Source of the DNA: Thalassia testudinum
Lineage: Eukaryota > Streptophyta > Magnoliopsida > Alismatales > Hydrocharitaceae
Direction: 5' to 3'
Length of the DNA stretch: 64,000 bases
Assembly (NCBI GenBank): GCA_037157565.1
Contig: JAZHRO010000024.1
Span: forward strand, 18,110,501 to 18,174,500
Of this stretch, positions 48,058 to 59,842 are shown piece by piece (positions within the stretch are counted from its first letter, which is position 1; each line of letters starts with the position of its first letter). Both the position numbers and the translations under genes were made by a program. The notes under the pieces are model-generated. The model was not told the DNA's origin. It saw only the letters and a list, made by a program, of their open reading frames with translations, and did not search any database.

Positions 48058-48790
48058 TCACACATCCTCAATAAGATGAACAATCTCGTCAGATGGAGGA
48101 GGTTCCTGGGCCAAAAATGGCTTGAGGCGCTGGCCATTTACCGTAGATATATGCCCAGATTTTGGGTCCCTAATCTGGACTGCCCCATTCGGATATGGCT
48201 GGATCACAACATACGGGCCAGTCCACTTGGACTTGAGCTTCCCTGCGAAAAGTTTTAATCGTGAATCGAACAACCAGACTTGCTGGTTGGGTGTGAATGC
48301 TTTCCTTCGGATGTGGCGGTTATGAAAGGCCTTGGTCTTGTCCTTGTATATTAATGCGTTCTCATAGGCCTCCCGCTGGATCTCTTCTAATTTGCTGAGC
48401 TGGAGTTTTCGCTCTTGACCTCCTGCATCGAGGTCAAGGTTACATTTTCGCACCGCCCAAAGGGCGTGGTGTTCCAACTCTACAGGAAGGTGACAGGCCC
48501 TGCCATATACCATGCGATATGGTGATATTCCGAGTGGGGCCTTATATGCGGTCCGATATGCCCAGAGTGCATCAATTAATTTGTCTGACCGGTCCTTCTT
48601 CTCTGGTCTAACCATCTTCTGGAGAATCAACTTGATCTGATGGTTAGACACTTCAGCCTGCCCATTGGTCTGCGGGTGATACGAGGTGGCTATACAGTGA
48701 TGTACCCCATATTTCTTTAATAATGACCTGAAGTGGGCATGTATGAAGTGGCTTCCCCTGTCGCTAATCAGAGCGTGGGGTATTCCGAAT
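48058..48790 (-). pseudogene. Element F integrase, C-terminal half (Athila-like)
   Basis: A 197-codon minus-strand frame (48,651-48,058) carries the end of the integrase core and its C-terminal domain: DALWAYRTAYKAPLGISPYRMVYG, HNRHIRRKAFTPNQQVWLFDSRLKLFAGKLKSKWTGPY (as separate blocks) and a short tail. Just upstream, in another frame to about 48,790, the SDRG..SYHPQTNGQAE part with the second and third catalytic acids can be read, so a frameshift lies near 48,650-48,700. There is no chromodomain, in line with Athila rather than chromoviruses. The integrase would insert element cDNA. Confidence 0.85.
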
Positions 48791-49660
48791 CTTGCGAAGA
48801 TATACTACCGTACGAAAGAAACGATGATCTTATGATCAACCCGTCTCGTCGGGATGGCCTCGACCCACTTTGAGACATAGTCGACGCTAGTAATATGTAC
48901 TCGAAGCCATGCGAGTTTGGAAAATGGCCCATAAAATTGATGCCCCAGACGTCGAACACTTCTACGACCATGATGGGCAGGAGTGGCATCATGTCTCTCC
49001 TAGTCATAGAACCGACCGACTGGCATCGTTTGCAGTGTTGGGCATATTCGTGTGTATCTCTGAAAATGGTTGGCCAGAAAAATCCCGACTGCAAAATTTT
49101 TTGTAGCGGTTTTCCTTCCCGAGGAATGACCACCACAAGCATCATTGTGGCAAAAAGATAACACACTGGGGATCTCAGAATTTGGGATGCATCTTCGAAT
49201 AATTTGATCCGCTCCAATGCGGAAGAGCAGTGGGTCATCCCAGAGGTAAAATTTGGCCTCTGCAGTGAATTTGAGTTTCTGGTCCTTGGATAGATTCGTG
49301 GGAATTTTGCCTGCGACAAGGTAGTTCGCAATATCCGCGTACCAGGGGAACTCAACAGAATGAACTACCAAAAGAGATTCATCCAGAAATTGCTCGTGGA
49401 TAGGTAGGGAATAAGGAATGTGTCCTGGGTCCAGTCTGGATAGGTGATCCGCCACAACATTCTGCTTTCCGGCCTTGTCGCGTATTTCGATATCAAATTC
49501 TTGTAGTAGAAGGATCCATCTAATGAGTATGGTTTGGCATCCTTCTTTGCCAACAAATGCCGGATGGAGGAGTGGTCAGTGAAAATGATGACCTTGGACC
49601 CTAATAAATACGATTTGAATTTCTCCAACCCGAATACTACTACTAGCAGTTCTTTTTCGA
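48791..49660 (-). pseudogene. Element F RNase H and integrase N-terminal half
   Basis: Overlapping minus-strand frames hold the end of RNase H (KVIIFTDHSSIRHLLAKKDAKP, then MADHLSRL) and the integrase zinc domain and first catalytic acid (HEYAQHCKRCQ, then FDVWGINFMGHFP). At least three frame changes are needed to read through (near 49,080, 49,390 and 49,450). The order matches a normal gypsy pol read from right to left. Confidence 0.82.
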
Positions 49661-51383
49661 TGACAGTGTAATTGCGTTGAGCCTCATTCAGCGTCGCACA
49701 TCATCTCGAAATCAAGCGACCAGTCGGGTGGTTGGAGAATCAGGGAATCAGAGACAGCACTTCGTAAAGTCTCGAAGGCGCTGAGACACGAGGTGTCGAA
49801 TTCAAAGGGGACATCAGCAACAAGGAGATTCGTCAAAGGCCATGCAATTTTTGAGAAATCGCGTATAAATCTCCGATAGAAGTCGACGTGACCCAAGAAT
49901 GACCTGATCTGCTTGATCGAGCTAGGTGGTGGTAAGTGGGAAATAATCTCTGATTTAGCTCGATCGACCTCGAGTCCATTTTTGGAGATCCTGTGCCATA
50001 GTACTATGCCATCCCTCACCATAAAATGGCTTTTCTCCCATGATAGTACTAGGTTTACCTCAATACACCGTTTAGGATCTTGGTGAGGTTATCAAGACAA
50101 GATGCGAAATCATCTTCGAAAATGGAGAAGTCATCCATGAACACTTCCACATAATCCCCAATCATGTCAGAGAAGATGGCCATCATACAACGTTGAAATG
50201 TCGCTGGTGCGTTGCAGAGGACAAAGGGCATCCGCTTCAAAGCGAATGTTCCAAAGGGGCATGTGAATGTGGTCTTGTCTTGATCTTCCGGGCTAGTCGC
50301 TACTTGATTATACCCGAAGTATCCATCCAGAAAGCAAAAGAAACTGCGTCCGGCTAACCGTTCTAAGATCTGATCAATGAAAGGCAAAGGAAAGTGATCC
50401 TTCAGGGTAGCCGTGTTCAGTTTCCTACAGTCGATGCAGACCCGCCAAGATGTCGCAGTGCGGGTCAGGATGGATTCGCCCTTATCATTTTTTACGACGG
50501 TGAGCCCTGCTTTCTTGGGCACTATCTGAATCAGACTCACCCACTGGCTGTCTGAGATTGGGTATACAATACCTGCATCCAGCCATTTGATGATCTCCTT
50601 CTTAACAACCTCCAGCATATTCGGGTTAAGCCGTCTTTGAGGTTGTCTCGAAGGTTTCACCCCCTCATCCGTGTAAATGTGATGAGTGCAATATGAGGGG
50701 CGAATACCGTGGAGATCAGCAATACTCCACCCGATAGCAGCCCTATGGTCTTGCAGCGTAGAAATCAATTGATGCTCCTGTTCTTGGGCTAAGTGGGAAT
50801 TGATAATGACTGGGTATGTCTCACTTTCGCCTAAGAACACATACTTAAGTGAGTCAAGTAAGGGCTTCAATTCAATCACGAGTGGGTTAGAGTCAGAAAT
50901 GGGGGTGGGAGGAACAAACTCGAGGGTGGGAATCTGCTGATCCGTATGCATGTGAATTCCCACTGATTCGCTTCCTGCGAAATAATCGGTTGCGACTGCA
51001 TTAACGGGAAACCCGTTAGCTGTGGTCACGTCTTCCTGCAACAACAGGGGCGATTCAGTCATGTGTGGATCAAGATAGCTGGATTTAGGGGTGTTGTGGT
51101 CAGAAGCACACCTTAAACAGTCAGATCCTTGGGGAGATATGTGTAGTGCAGTGGTCTCAGTCCCGTGTGGATCGAGGTCCAAGAACCCTAATAGTGCAGA
51201 CGAATCAGACATTAGGTCATCACAAGGGAGCCCAATGTTACCACAATATGCCGAATCTTCGTCTTCACCATCCTCCTCTATTCGATCATACTCAAAATTC
51301 TTTGCTGCCCTGAATATATAAAGTCGAAGTCGCTCATTGCCTAGGGCTATCTCCATACACCCGGATGCACAATCAATGTTCAC
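49661..51383 (-). pseudogene. Element F reverse transcriptase (Athila-like)
   Basis: The main 442-codon frame (51,383-50,055) contains the protease end, a spacer rich in acidic residues and the RT: WLDAGIVYPISDSQWVS, VPKKAGLTVV, SWRVCIDCRKLNTAT, and the catalytic box FMDDFSIF (FMDD at 50,130-50,141). A frameshift near 50,055 leads into the next frame (50,022-49,684) with the RT thumb (GLEVDRAKSEII, IRSFLGHVDFYRRFI). Changes from the usual residues (CRKLN for YRKLN, DGYFGYNQ for DGYSGYNQ) suggest decay. It is similar to element G's RT, which breaks off at SWRV. Confidence 0.88.
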
Positions 51384-51667
51384 TCAGGCTGTCGCTAGAA
51401 ATGGTCGACCCAAAATAATTGATGCATCTCAGAGATTAAGAGCAACTTCCATATCGAGAATGAAAAAGTCGACGGGAAAGCAGAACCCGCAGACTTTTAC
51501 GATCACATCCTCAACCACCCCCTCGGTGTTTTGACTGATCTATCAGCCAGTTGAATCGTGATCGAGGTGGGCTTTAACTCCCCAAATCGAAATCGATCAA
51601 ATACGGCAGTGGGAGTTATGTTGATGGACGAACCCAGATCTAGAAGGGCCCGATCAAATGGAGAGTC
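51384..51667 (-). pseudogene. Element F protease
   Basis: On the minus strand RALLDLGSSINITPTAVFDRF is the Athila-type protease region, followed by IQLADRS and, after a 1-2 base frameshift near 51,515, DVIVKV..FPVDFF and ILGRPFLATA. Two further stops lie in the end part. The coding sequence stops abruptly at 51,667, where LTR-like sequence of element G's type begins, so gag and leader are missing. The motif DLG(S/A)S is normal for this group. Confidence 0.82.
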
Positions 51668-52440
51668 CTACAAAAAGCAGGATATAAGTGACGGTCATAA
51701 ACGTCACTTATAGTAGAGAAAAGAATCAAATTTGTATACAGGATATTTAGTGACGGTCATAAACGTCCTTGAAGATCCACCGCAAATGTCGTTGAAGATC
51801 CCACTCAGGCGCCCTTGCTGCCGCACTGCTGGCACGCGCTGCACGCGTCCTTGTCGCGCATGCACGCACGATACGCACCGTTGCTGCCACTGAGCGTGCT
51901 CCCTTACGCCTACGCTGCTACTGCCTGCGCGTGTGCGGCAGCGCGTGCATGTGCATGGGTTGCATGGGTTGCGCCACGTGGCGCAACCTGGGTCGTCCAT
52001 CTTCATTCCTTTGTAGAGGATGCCATAGAGGTCGAATTGAGTCGATTTTCACGCCGTTGGGCTGTGATCGTCGACCCGAATCCATCCGTGCGATCGGATT
52101 TGTCGCTTAATGCTCCGGATTGCGTCACGTAGTCCCTCGGACGTTGATCTTCCTTGGATTGCATATGGTGCTATGGAACTCCGATCGAGGCGATTTCAGA
52201 AGCGTTGGACTTCAATCGTCGTCTTAATTAGATCTGTACGATCGGATCGTCAATCTGAGGCTCCAAAATAAATATCCTTCTTTCCTGACCTCAAAAAGGA
52301 CGCAATTAACTTAAATTCTATACAGCTACTCTAAATGCAAAATGATGCATGCTATGTAATATTTATAACATGAAATGCAAATCTAAGCCTAGGAACATGC
52401 ATAAAAAGGCATTTTACCCTCAATAATTGTGGCTACATCA
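51668..52440 (-). mobile_element. G-type LTR fragment, minus orientation
   Basis: The reverse complement, starting TGATGTAGCC at 52,440, aligns with element G's LTR start (53,731) for at least 350 bp and again around the GTGACGG hairpin. It is cut at 51,667 next to F's protease. It could be F's own 5' LTR after a large deletion or an independent fragment. Confidence 0.7.
51683..51712 (-). repeat. Perfect hairpin in LTR fragment
   Basis: TATAAGTGACG and CGTCACTTATA around an 8-nt loop. A half-decayed copy follows at about 51,748-51,768. It is equivalent to the hairpin in G at 54,658-54,685. Confidence 0.8.
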
Positions 52441-53730
52441 GGGCACCAATGGTTGCAGGTAACCGACACAGTCTCCTCAGCGTACTGAGAGCCATGCTGG
52501 TTGACACCCCGCCCAAGTAGGCAGGCGGTGTCACCTATGCTCCCTGCAAGGCGAATATCGCCGCCGAATCTTAGCAGTGACGCTCGCGCTACCCGAGGTC
52601 CCCTCCTTCTGTCATCTGAGCACATAAGCATAGAGGCCAGGGTACCTCCCCTCAAACTTCTTCAAGGCGAGAACGATACGATCAAACTTCCTTGTATAAT
52701 TCGGCGGAGCATCTAGGTTTGCTCCGACAAGAGCCTCCTCCATCAAGGCAGCTACGGGCCCATTGGAAAATATGCTCCCCTTACTGTGGACTAGGCGGAA
52801 GCCTCTACCGTGACGCCCGCGATTGCCCGAGGTCCTTGCTTTCAGCCTCCCAGGCGCTTGAGCACGAAGGTCGAGGCAACCTCCAAGAGCGATGTCATCC
52901 AAGATGAGACGACAGCTCGCATAATTACTTCCAGCGGCAATGCTTGCAGTGCTCCAAGACGCTCAGGCTGAGCTACCTTTCAAGACACCCCTTCCGAGTT
53001 GGTGCACCCATAGTGCATCCACCACTCCAATGGGAATGCTTTCCTCTCCTCCCACTGGCCATTCCGGTCACGGCCCTTTAGTAATCATGAAAAGGGGAGA
53101 GGGGAAGGGAGCAGCCCTCCTCCAACCAACTTGGACGAGGATGGGCATCTCAACCAGGTTGCCACATTTAATACTGCTATGCTGGCGATAGCATGGGGCA
53201 GCTTGGCCAGCTGACCACCAATGCACACCTACCGCCAGATTCGTCCAATACATGTCTGACCTCCTCAGAGGGTGAGAATAGCACACGGAGGCGTGGAGAC
53301 CTAGTGCAAGCCCCTTAGGGTTGAGTCGAAGCAACCCTGGGAGCTCATGCAAAGAAAAGAAAGGGGAACCAAGTCCGTGCAATTTAGTGAGGGGCTAATC
53401 CAACTAATCTGCCAAGCGATTTCGGGATCATAGCCAAACTCCTTAGTTGTGACATTCTTCGCCTTCTCTTCTTTCCTCACGACACGACCAAGCTCGTTGA
53501 GGTCAAGGGGGATCTTAATCCCTCCAAGGATCCAGAGGCGACAACCCCCCGGAGGGGCCAACATGCCTAAAAATAGCCTCGTAAGTCTATCAGGGACCAT
53601 GGCATGCCCCTGAGTCCATGCAGTGGTGAAATCACCCCTCGAGGGTGGCTGGCACTGGATATTGCTTACACGCGCAGTCCCAGCCGCACAAGGAGCAACC
53701 CCATAACCTTCAAACTCAATGATTGAGGCC
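52441..53730. other. GC-rich spacer between the two inverted LTRs
   Basis: No protein motif recognised; the composition resembles 42,780-43,600 and 60,440-62,200. It separates LTR starts at 52,440 (minus) and 53,731 (plus) and may be an unrelated insertion or the original target. Confidence 0.4.
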
Positions 53731-54657
53731 TGATGTAAACATGTATATATTACATAAGATGCCTATTTATGCATGTTCTTAATCATAGAATTGCAATATA
53801 TACTATAAATATTGCATAGCATGCATCATCTTGCATTTAGATTAGTTTGAATAAAATGGTGGTTAATTGTCTCCTTTTATGTTCAGGGACATGGCAAAAA
53901 TTTTTATTGGGGCCTCGGATTGAAGATCCAACCGTACAGATTTGATCGGGGTGACGATTGGAGTTCAACGACTCCAAGATCGCCCTAATCAGACATCTGT
54001 AGCATCAGATAAAGATCAGGGAACCCTAAAAGATCAAGGGCCAAGATGATGTGAATCCGCACTTCATACAACAAATCCGACCGCATGGATGGATTCGGAT
54101 CGACGATCGCAGCCTAACGGCGTGAAAATCGACTCAATCAAACACCCGTGTCACCATCTACATCATCTAAAAGATGGACGGCCAAGATGGCGCCACGTGA
54201 CGCCATCTCAGCCCCCCAAACCGACCCAACTAATCTTGGAGATCACCGCACCCTTCCACCGTGCATTGGATCTTGGCCGTTGGATCGCCATCCAATGGCC
54301 ATGGGCAGCTGCACCTCAAAACATCTACACGCCTATTTCCCCTCTACAGCGCAGCGGGTGAGAGCGCTTACGCGATGAAGGGGCGCGCACTCAAACCTTC
54401 AGGAGCGACTGCTGGGGCACGGGCGAGCAGGCGTAGCGACCGCTTGATCGCGATCAAGCGGCTGCGAACGCCCAATAGTGCCCACGCGCTATCGCATGCT
54501 CATGCGTGACGCGGAATCAGACGCGAGCGTTGTGGCTTGAAGAGGCACGGCGAGGATGCATCTCAACCGTTTGATCTCACGATCGAACGGCTGAGATTTG
54601 ACGGACGTGGGCGATGTGGGAGGTGAGCGGGCGACACACGTCTCCCACAACTGGGGC

Positions 54658-54685
54658 TTTAGCGACGGTTTTATCCGTCACTAAA
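54658..54685 (+). repeat. Hairpin upstream of TATA in LTR G
   Basis: TTTAGCGACGG and CCGTCACTAAA pair with one mismatch around TTTTAT, 58 bp before TATAAAAG. Confidence 0.8.
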
Positions 54686-54742
54686 GACCCTTATTTAATA
54701 TTTTGAAATTGTAAAAAGCAAATTACCCTCACTCCTTGCAAC

Positions 54743-54750
54743 TATAAAAG
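54743..54750 (+). promoter_or_regulatory. TATA box of LTR G
   Basis: TATAAAAG within ACTATAAAAGGAGACC, followed by a pyrimidine-rich start-like region. Confidence 0.7.
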
Positions 54751-55342
54751 GAGACCCCCTCCATACAAAATGGGCATCCCTTCCTTCTCTTCTCTCCCTC
54801 TCCAAAGCTCAAGAGAAGCTTGTCCCACACCCGGGATGCTCAAGAGATAAAGTCAAATTTTCGCCCGCATTTCGAAAGCAAATCCCGCGACGACGACGGC
54901 GTGCTACCCTATTCTCATTCCTCCTGCCTCGACCTCCTTCTTCTCACTCCGTCCTCCTTCCAGGCAGCATCTCGTCCGGCTCGTCCTCCAAGCGATCGTC
55001 GAGGAGGATAACTTCTCTCTCCCATTCTTCTTTTCAGCTTTCTAGAGTAGAATTTTCCTGCTTTCTAGTATAATTGATTTCCCGCTTCTAGTGTAAGTCT
55101 TCTCTGGTTTTATTATATAAACATTTTGAAAGATTGAGTGCATGTCGCTTCGCTTTTCAACAAAAACTCTAAAAACAATATAATTGCGAATATAGATCAA
55201 CGTAGCCTCCCTGAGTTCGACTCGGGATTTCTATTCCGGTATAAATTTTATTTGTTGAACATGAGTTCTTCACTTTCAAACTACGACGACAGGTTTTTCA
55301 AAGCCAAATACGTTAGCGTAGTAACTCGCAGCTTCAACATTT

Positions 55343-55360
55343 TGACGCCATTGCCGGGGA
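55343..55360 (+). promoter_or_regulatory. Primer binding site of element G
   Basis: TGACGCCATTGCCGGGGA is two changes from TGGCGCCGTTGCCGGGGA, which I recall as the site used by Athila-like elements. Confidence 0.8.
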
Positions 55361-56612
55361 GGCAACGATTTCCGATCTTCTTTTCGCATTTCACGCACTT
55401 TATTGTCTTCTAACTTGCTTTCTCTTGTGTCTATTATTTTGCAGAGACCTCCATCAGGGAATCATCAAGTGGTAGACCAGAGTAAAGTGCAGTTAAAGAC
55501 AACTATAAGTGCTCCTCATTCTTTCCCCCTCCATAGATTTCATTTGTCACATTAAATCCAAATTTCAATTAACCTAGGTGTTTACATAAATCCTAAGAAT
55601 AGTTTGGTTATTTAGATTCTCACTCACATTCATTCTACCCTCGTTTATAAAAAAAATAACAGAAAGATAATCTTGTGGGGTACTTTTCAACAGACACACA
55701 ACATACACCCACATTCAAGACACTTAACCTAATTGATTTGTTTCTACTCAACTGGGTTCTGATCTGTGAAACCGGTACACACAAAGCAACACATAAAAGA
55801 GTAGAAATCATTCTAGGTTAACCATATTTGTGTGCCTAACTCAGTGGTGCAGTTGTGGCCAGTTGATTGAGTTGTTTGGGCCGCACCACTCTACTTAAAA
55901 TCAACTCATCAAGTAGCTCCTTCTTAGGGTTTTCAATCAAGGTCTATTCCAAGCACTCCACTTTATTTCCGGTTGTAAAGGAAAGCAATCTTCACCCGTG
56001 TTTGACAACTTGGTTTGCCTCGAAACTTGATTGCAATCAACCTAATTTTAAACCCTAAAAGCTACTTAAGCAAGATTTGAATATTAAAATCCACATATCA
56101 CAAATAATCTTGCTTGAAAACCCTGGTTGTGCACGCACTTACACAATTCTCAATCAATCATTAAGTGCCAAACCCATTTTAAGGGCCCATCACATTCCAT
56201 AAGCACCACAATCCCAGGCCTTAATAAAATTGAGTAGATGTTGGCCTTAAGGACTGATTCGCTCTTCAGGGCCTAGTCTGAGATTGTCTTTGATTAACAT
56301 ACTTATACTGATTAATCTGATGTCTAGATAGGGGAGTAGCGTCAAACGACTGCGGCTAGGAGGTACACTAGGAACCGGAGGCGAAAGCCGAAAGAAGAAC
56401 CTTCTCCCCAATCCCTCCTTCTAACTGGTTGGATTGAGCAAACGCAAGTAGAGTAAATCATTTAGAATCTTAAGGCAGGTTTTGGGAGTCTGTAGATCCT
56501 TAGGCTACCCCACTTAAGGACAACCTTGTTTTGTTGTGCTGCAAGGTCCCTATCCCCAATCCCTCCGACCTTCTCCTAGTTTATGCTGGGAAGACGGTCA
56601 TTGAATCCCTAA
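55361..56612 (+). other. Element G leader
   Basis: Non-coding 5' leader between primer site and gag, about 1.25 kb, a usual length in Athila-like elements. No conserved structure was recognised. Confidence 0.6.
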
Positions 56613-58270
56613 TTGAAAGAACCAATAGAGTATTCTAGGAGGCGCAAATTGGATTTTGGTCAAATTGATCCCATGGTCGACCAACAGCCTCCTCTGCCTG
56701 GAGATCCACAGGAGGAATTCCGAAGGCAACTGGAACAAATGCAGAGAATGCAGGAATGGTTCCAAAGAATGCAGGGCGCTCAACCCTTAAAGGATTTTTA
56801 TGATCCTTCAAATTACGGGGAACGTCCCGACATCCAGATTCCAGCCGGCGACGTAGAAATCAAGCCCCAGGTGTTAAGCCTGATCAAACATTATCATGGG
56901 CTTGGCTCCGAAGATCTGTTTCAACACTTGGAGGACTTGATCACTTTGGTCTATACCACCAAGGCACGAAATGTGAATGAAGAGCAAATGATCATGAGGC
57001 TCTTCCCCCACTCTCTTAGGGATAAAGCTGCGCATTGGTACAGGACAATAGGAAGACCAATTGCAACTTGGAATGAGTTGAAATCGGCCTTTCTAAAGAA
57101 ATTCTTCCAAGTCGGACATACCAATGCCTTGAGATGAGTAATCACTACCTTTACCCATCGGCCGAGGGAGCAGTTTCATGTGGCCTGGGATAGATTCTAG
57201 GACCTATTGCAGAGGTGTCCACACCACGAGGTGCCAAAATGGCAACTCGTGCAGATCTTCTATCATGGGTTAACTGAGCAACTTAGAAATCATGTGGATG
57301 CTTCTTGCGGAGGCAATTTCCTCAATAAAGACGCAGATAGTGCACATGATTTATTTGAGGAAATGAGTGAGAATTCAATCAATCATGCCTCCATGGATAC
57401 ATTTAACCGATCCCAGCAGCCCAGATCAAATGTCAATGAAGTCTATGACTCTCATTCATTTGATATGGAATTGATTTGTAACAAACTCTTGATGGTGGAT
57501 GGCTGGAAATTCTATGAACAACTCTCGATCCACTCAATCTCAAAATTCAGGATTCCATTCTTCACAAGCTCCTTCTAGACAGGAGTTCGTGAATCAACTT
57601 GATGCGGCTCAACCTGTGAGTCAGCATTTTTTGGAACCTCACGGGTTCCAAAATGGGGCCTTTGATCATAGTTTTTCTGATCCTTCCCTTTCTTTCTCTC
57701 CATCCTCACCCTATGAGGATGTCTGTGCTGTATAAGAGAATGTTAGATCCAACCCCTACTCTAATGCTTATAATCCAGGTTGGAGAAACCACCCTAACTT
57801 CTCTTGGAAAAACCTAGGGCAACAGACCCAATTCCGACCCGGCAACTATGCTTCGCAACGATCAATGGGTCAAGGTCATGTATATACTCAGTTGCCTCCA
57901 AATCAGGTCAATCAGCAAGCTTGGAATGTCTGTCAACCCGTAGGGCAAGCTGATCTGAACCGATAAATGGTAGAGATGCAAGGATCCATGCTCCAGCTTA
58001 TGCAATAAATGAAAACCTCACTGGACAACTTGCAAATCGAGCTCATTGCTAACTCTTGTCAACCAGATCTCTACCATCCCAACTCGTACCCAACCCGCAA
58101 AATATTCTGAATCCATGCAACCAAGCCCATGGGTATGAAAATCTGAGGGACCCACACGCACATGCTCAGGTGGTTGAGCCAGGTCCCTACTCCACTTCTT
58201 CTTCTTCTTCTGCAAATCAACAATTCCTGGCTAATCAAGCCCCTCCAATCTTTCCTAACCCTCCCTAAGA
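56613..58270 (+). pseudogene. Element G gag (Athila-like)
   Basis: The frame opens at ATG 56,613 and gives 174 codons: DPQEEFRRQLEQMQRMQEW, SLIKHYHGLGSEDLFQHLEDL and RDKAAHWYRTI are typical of Athila/Tat capsid. TGA at 57,135-57,137 (probably an Arg CGA before) and TAG at 57,198-57,200 interrupt it; capsid continues in the same frame to about 57,480 (YHGLTEQLRNHVDASCGG). The glutamine- and proline-rich C-terminus shifts frame (57,499-57,735) and then returns to the first frame by 58,056. No zinc knuckle is seen. Confidence 0.87.
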
Positions 58271-59776
58271 CCCAAACTCTTATGCATCTGTAAATTCTGT
58301 CACCTTGAGGAGTGGTAAGCAGATTCAGGATCCACAACCACACTGTTCTGATTTACTGAATCCTGAAGAACCTGAGGAGAGAGAGGAGAATTCTGGAGAA
58401 GAAATCAAGGCTCAGGAACCTGATTCCAAAGATCTGACTCATGTTCCTTTTCCTGAAGCCTTAATCAAATCAAAGAAGAAGAAGTTTGTTGATAACAATG
58501 AGGAGCTTCTGAATATATTTAAGAATGTTGAGATCAATATCCCACTCCTCGATGCTATTAAGCATATATCGGCTTACGTGAGATTTTTAAAGGATTTATG
58601 TACACAAAAGCATAAGTCGAGAGAATCTATTCCGAGGAAGGTGGTACTCTCCGAGCATGTTAGTTCTGTTATCCTACACCACCTCCCTCAAAAAAAGAGA
58701 GATCCAGGTGCTCCGTTGATTTTTTGTGTCATCAGAGATTACACGTTTGATAGAGCACTTCTGGATCTAGGTGCATCCATCAACCTAATTCCGACTTCTC
58801 TTTACGAGAAGTTTGAATTAGGTGAACTTCGGCAAACTTCAGTAACGCTACAGTTAGTGAACTGCTCGGTCACAAATCCGTGAGGCGTTATTAAAGATGT
58901 TATAGTTAAGGTCAAGGATTTCTATTTTCCTGTAGATTTCCTTGTCCTTGACATGGATGCACCTGAAAATCTGAGGAACACACCCATCATTCTGGGGCAT
59001 CCGTTCCTGGCTACCGCTAATGCCAACATTAATTGTGAAAGCAGTAGCATGGAAATCACCTTTGGGGATCAACGAATGAAATTGGATATTTTTAAGGCAA
59101 TAAATAAATTTGAGGATTGTGGATTTATTGAGGAACTTGAGGAGGATAATGAAAACATTGAAACTTGTTTGATGGTTTCTTCAATTGAAAGTTTCTCCTT
59201 TGATGACGAATTGGACCTGCAACCTTCTATGGCAGACCTGCCATCTTCTGAAGAGGTTATTGATTTTGTTCACTCACAACCTCTTCCTCTTGTTGAGTCT
59301 TCAACATCTTCCTTACCATCAATCATCAACTCACCCCAACTTGAACTGAAACCATTGCCTGAGAATTTGAAATATCAATTTTTAGGACCTCAGAAGATGC
59401 TCCCTGTGATTATCAGTGCTAAATTAACAAAGGAGCAAGAGATTAAATTGATTAAGGTCCTGAAGGAACATAAGGAGGCAATTGGTTGGACCATTCATGA
59501 CCTTAGGGGGATCGAGCCATCTTATTGTAATCATAGAATATTCTTGGAAGATGGATCCCACCCTTCTCGCCAGATGCAGAGGAGATTAAATCTAGATATG
59601 CAAGAAGTGGACAAAAAGGAAATCATTAAGTGGCTCGATGTAGGAATTATTTATCCAATCTCTGATAGTCCCTGGGTAAGTCCCGTGCAGATTGTTCCGA
59701 AGAAAGCTGGGATTACCGTTGTGACTAACAAAAGAGGAGAATCTGTCACAACTCGTTCAGCTTCCTCTTGGAGGGT
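58271..59776 (+). pseudogene. Element G protease and start of reverse transcriptase
   Basis: Starts with SVTLRSGK, the typical entry to protease in Athila/Tat elements, then an acidic and lysine-rich spacer. The protease has RALLDLGASINLIPTSLYEKF (about 58,750-58,815) and, after TGA at 58,881-58,883, DFYFPVDFLVLDMD and ILGHPFLATANA. RT begins at about 59,500 (GWTIHDLRGIEPSYCNHRI, PISDSPWVSPVQIVPKKAG) and is cut after SWRV at 59,776 by foreign GC-rich DNA. Apart from that TGA the frame is open over almost 1.5 kb, so G is less decayed than F. Confidence 0.9.
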
Positions 59777-59842
59777 AAGTCCCTGAGGCCTGGCAACTCG
59801 CCTCAGGGGAATGGCAGGGACCAGACGTCTACCGAGCAAGCC

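Larger units (their letters stand above)
53731..55339 (+). mobile_element. Element G, 5' LTR (Athila-like)
   Basis: It runs from TGATGTAAAC to CTTCAACA, 1609 bp, and is followed 3 nt later by a primer site. TATAAAAG lies at 54,743-54,750 and the U5 phrase CTCCCTGAGTTCGACTCGGG at about 55,209, a phrase shared with LTRs C and D. Confidence 0.82.
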
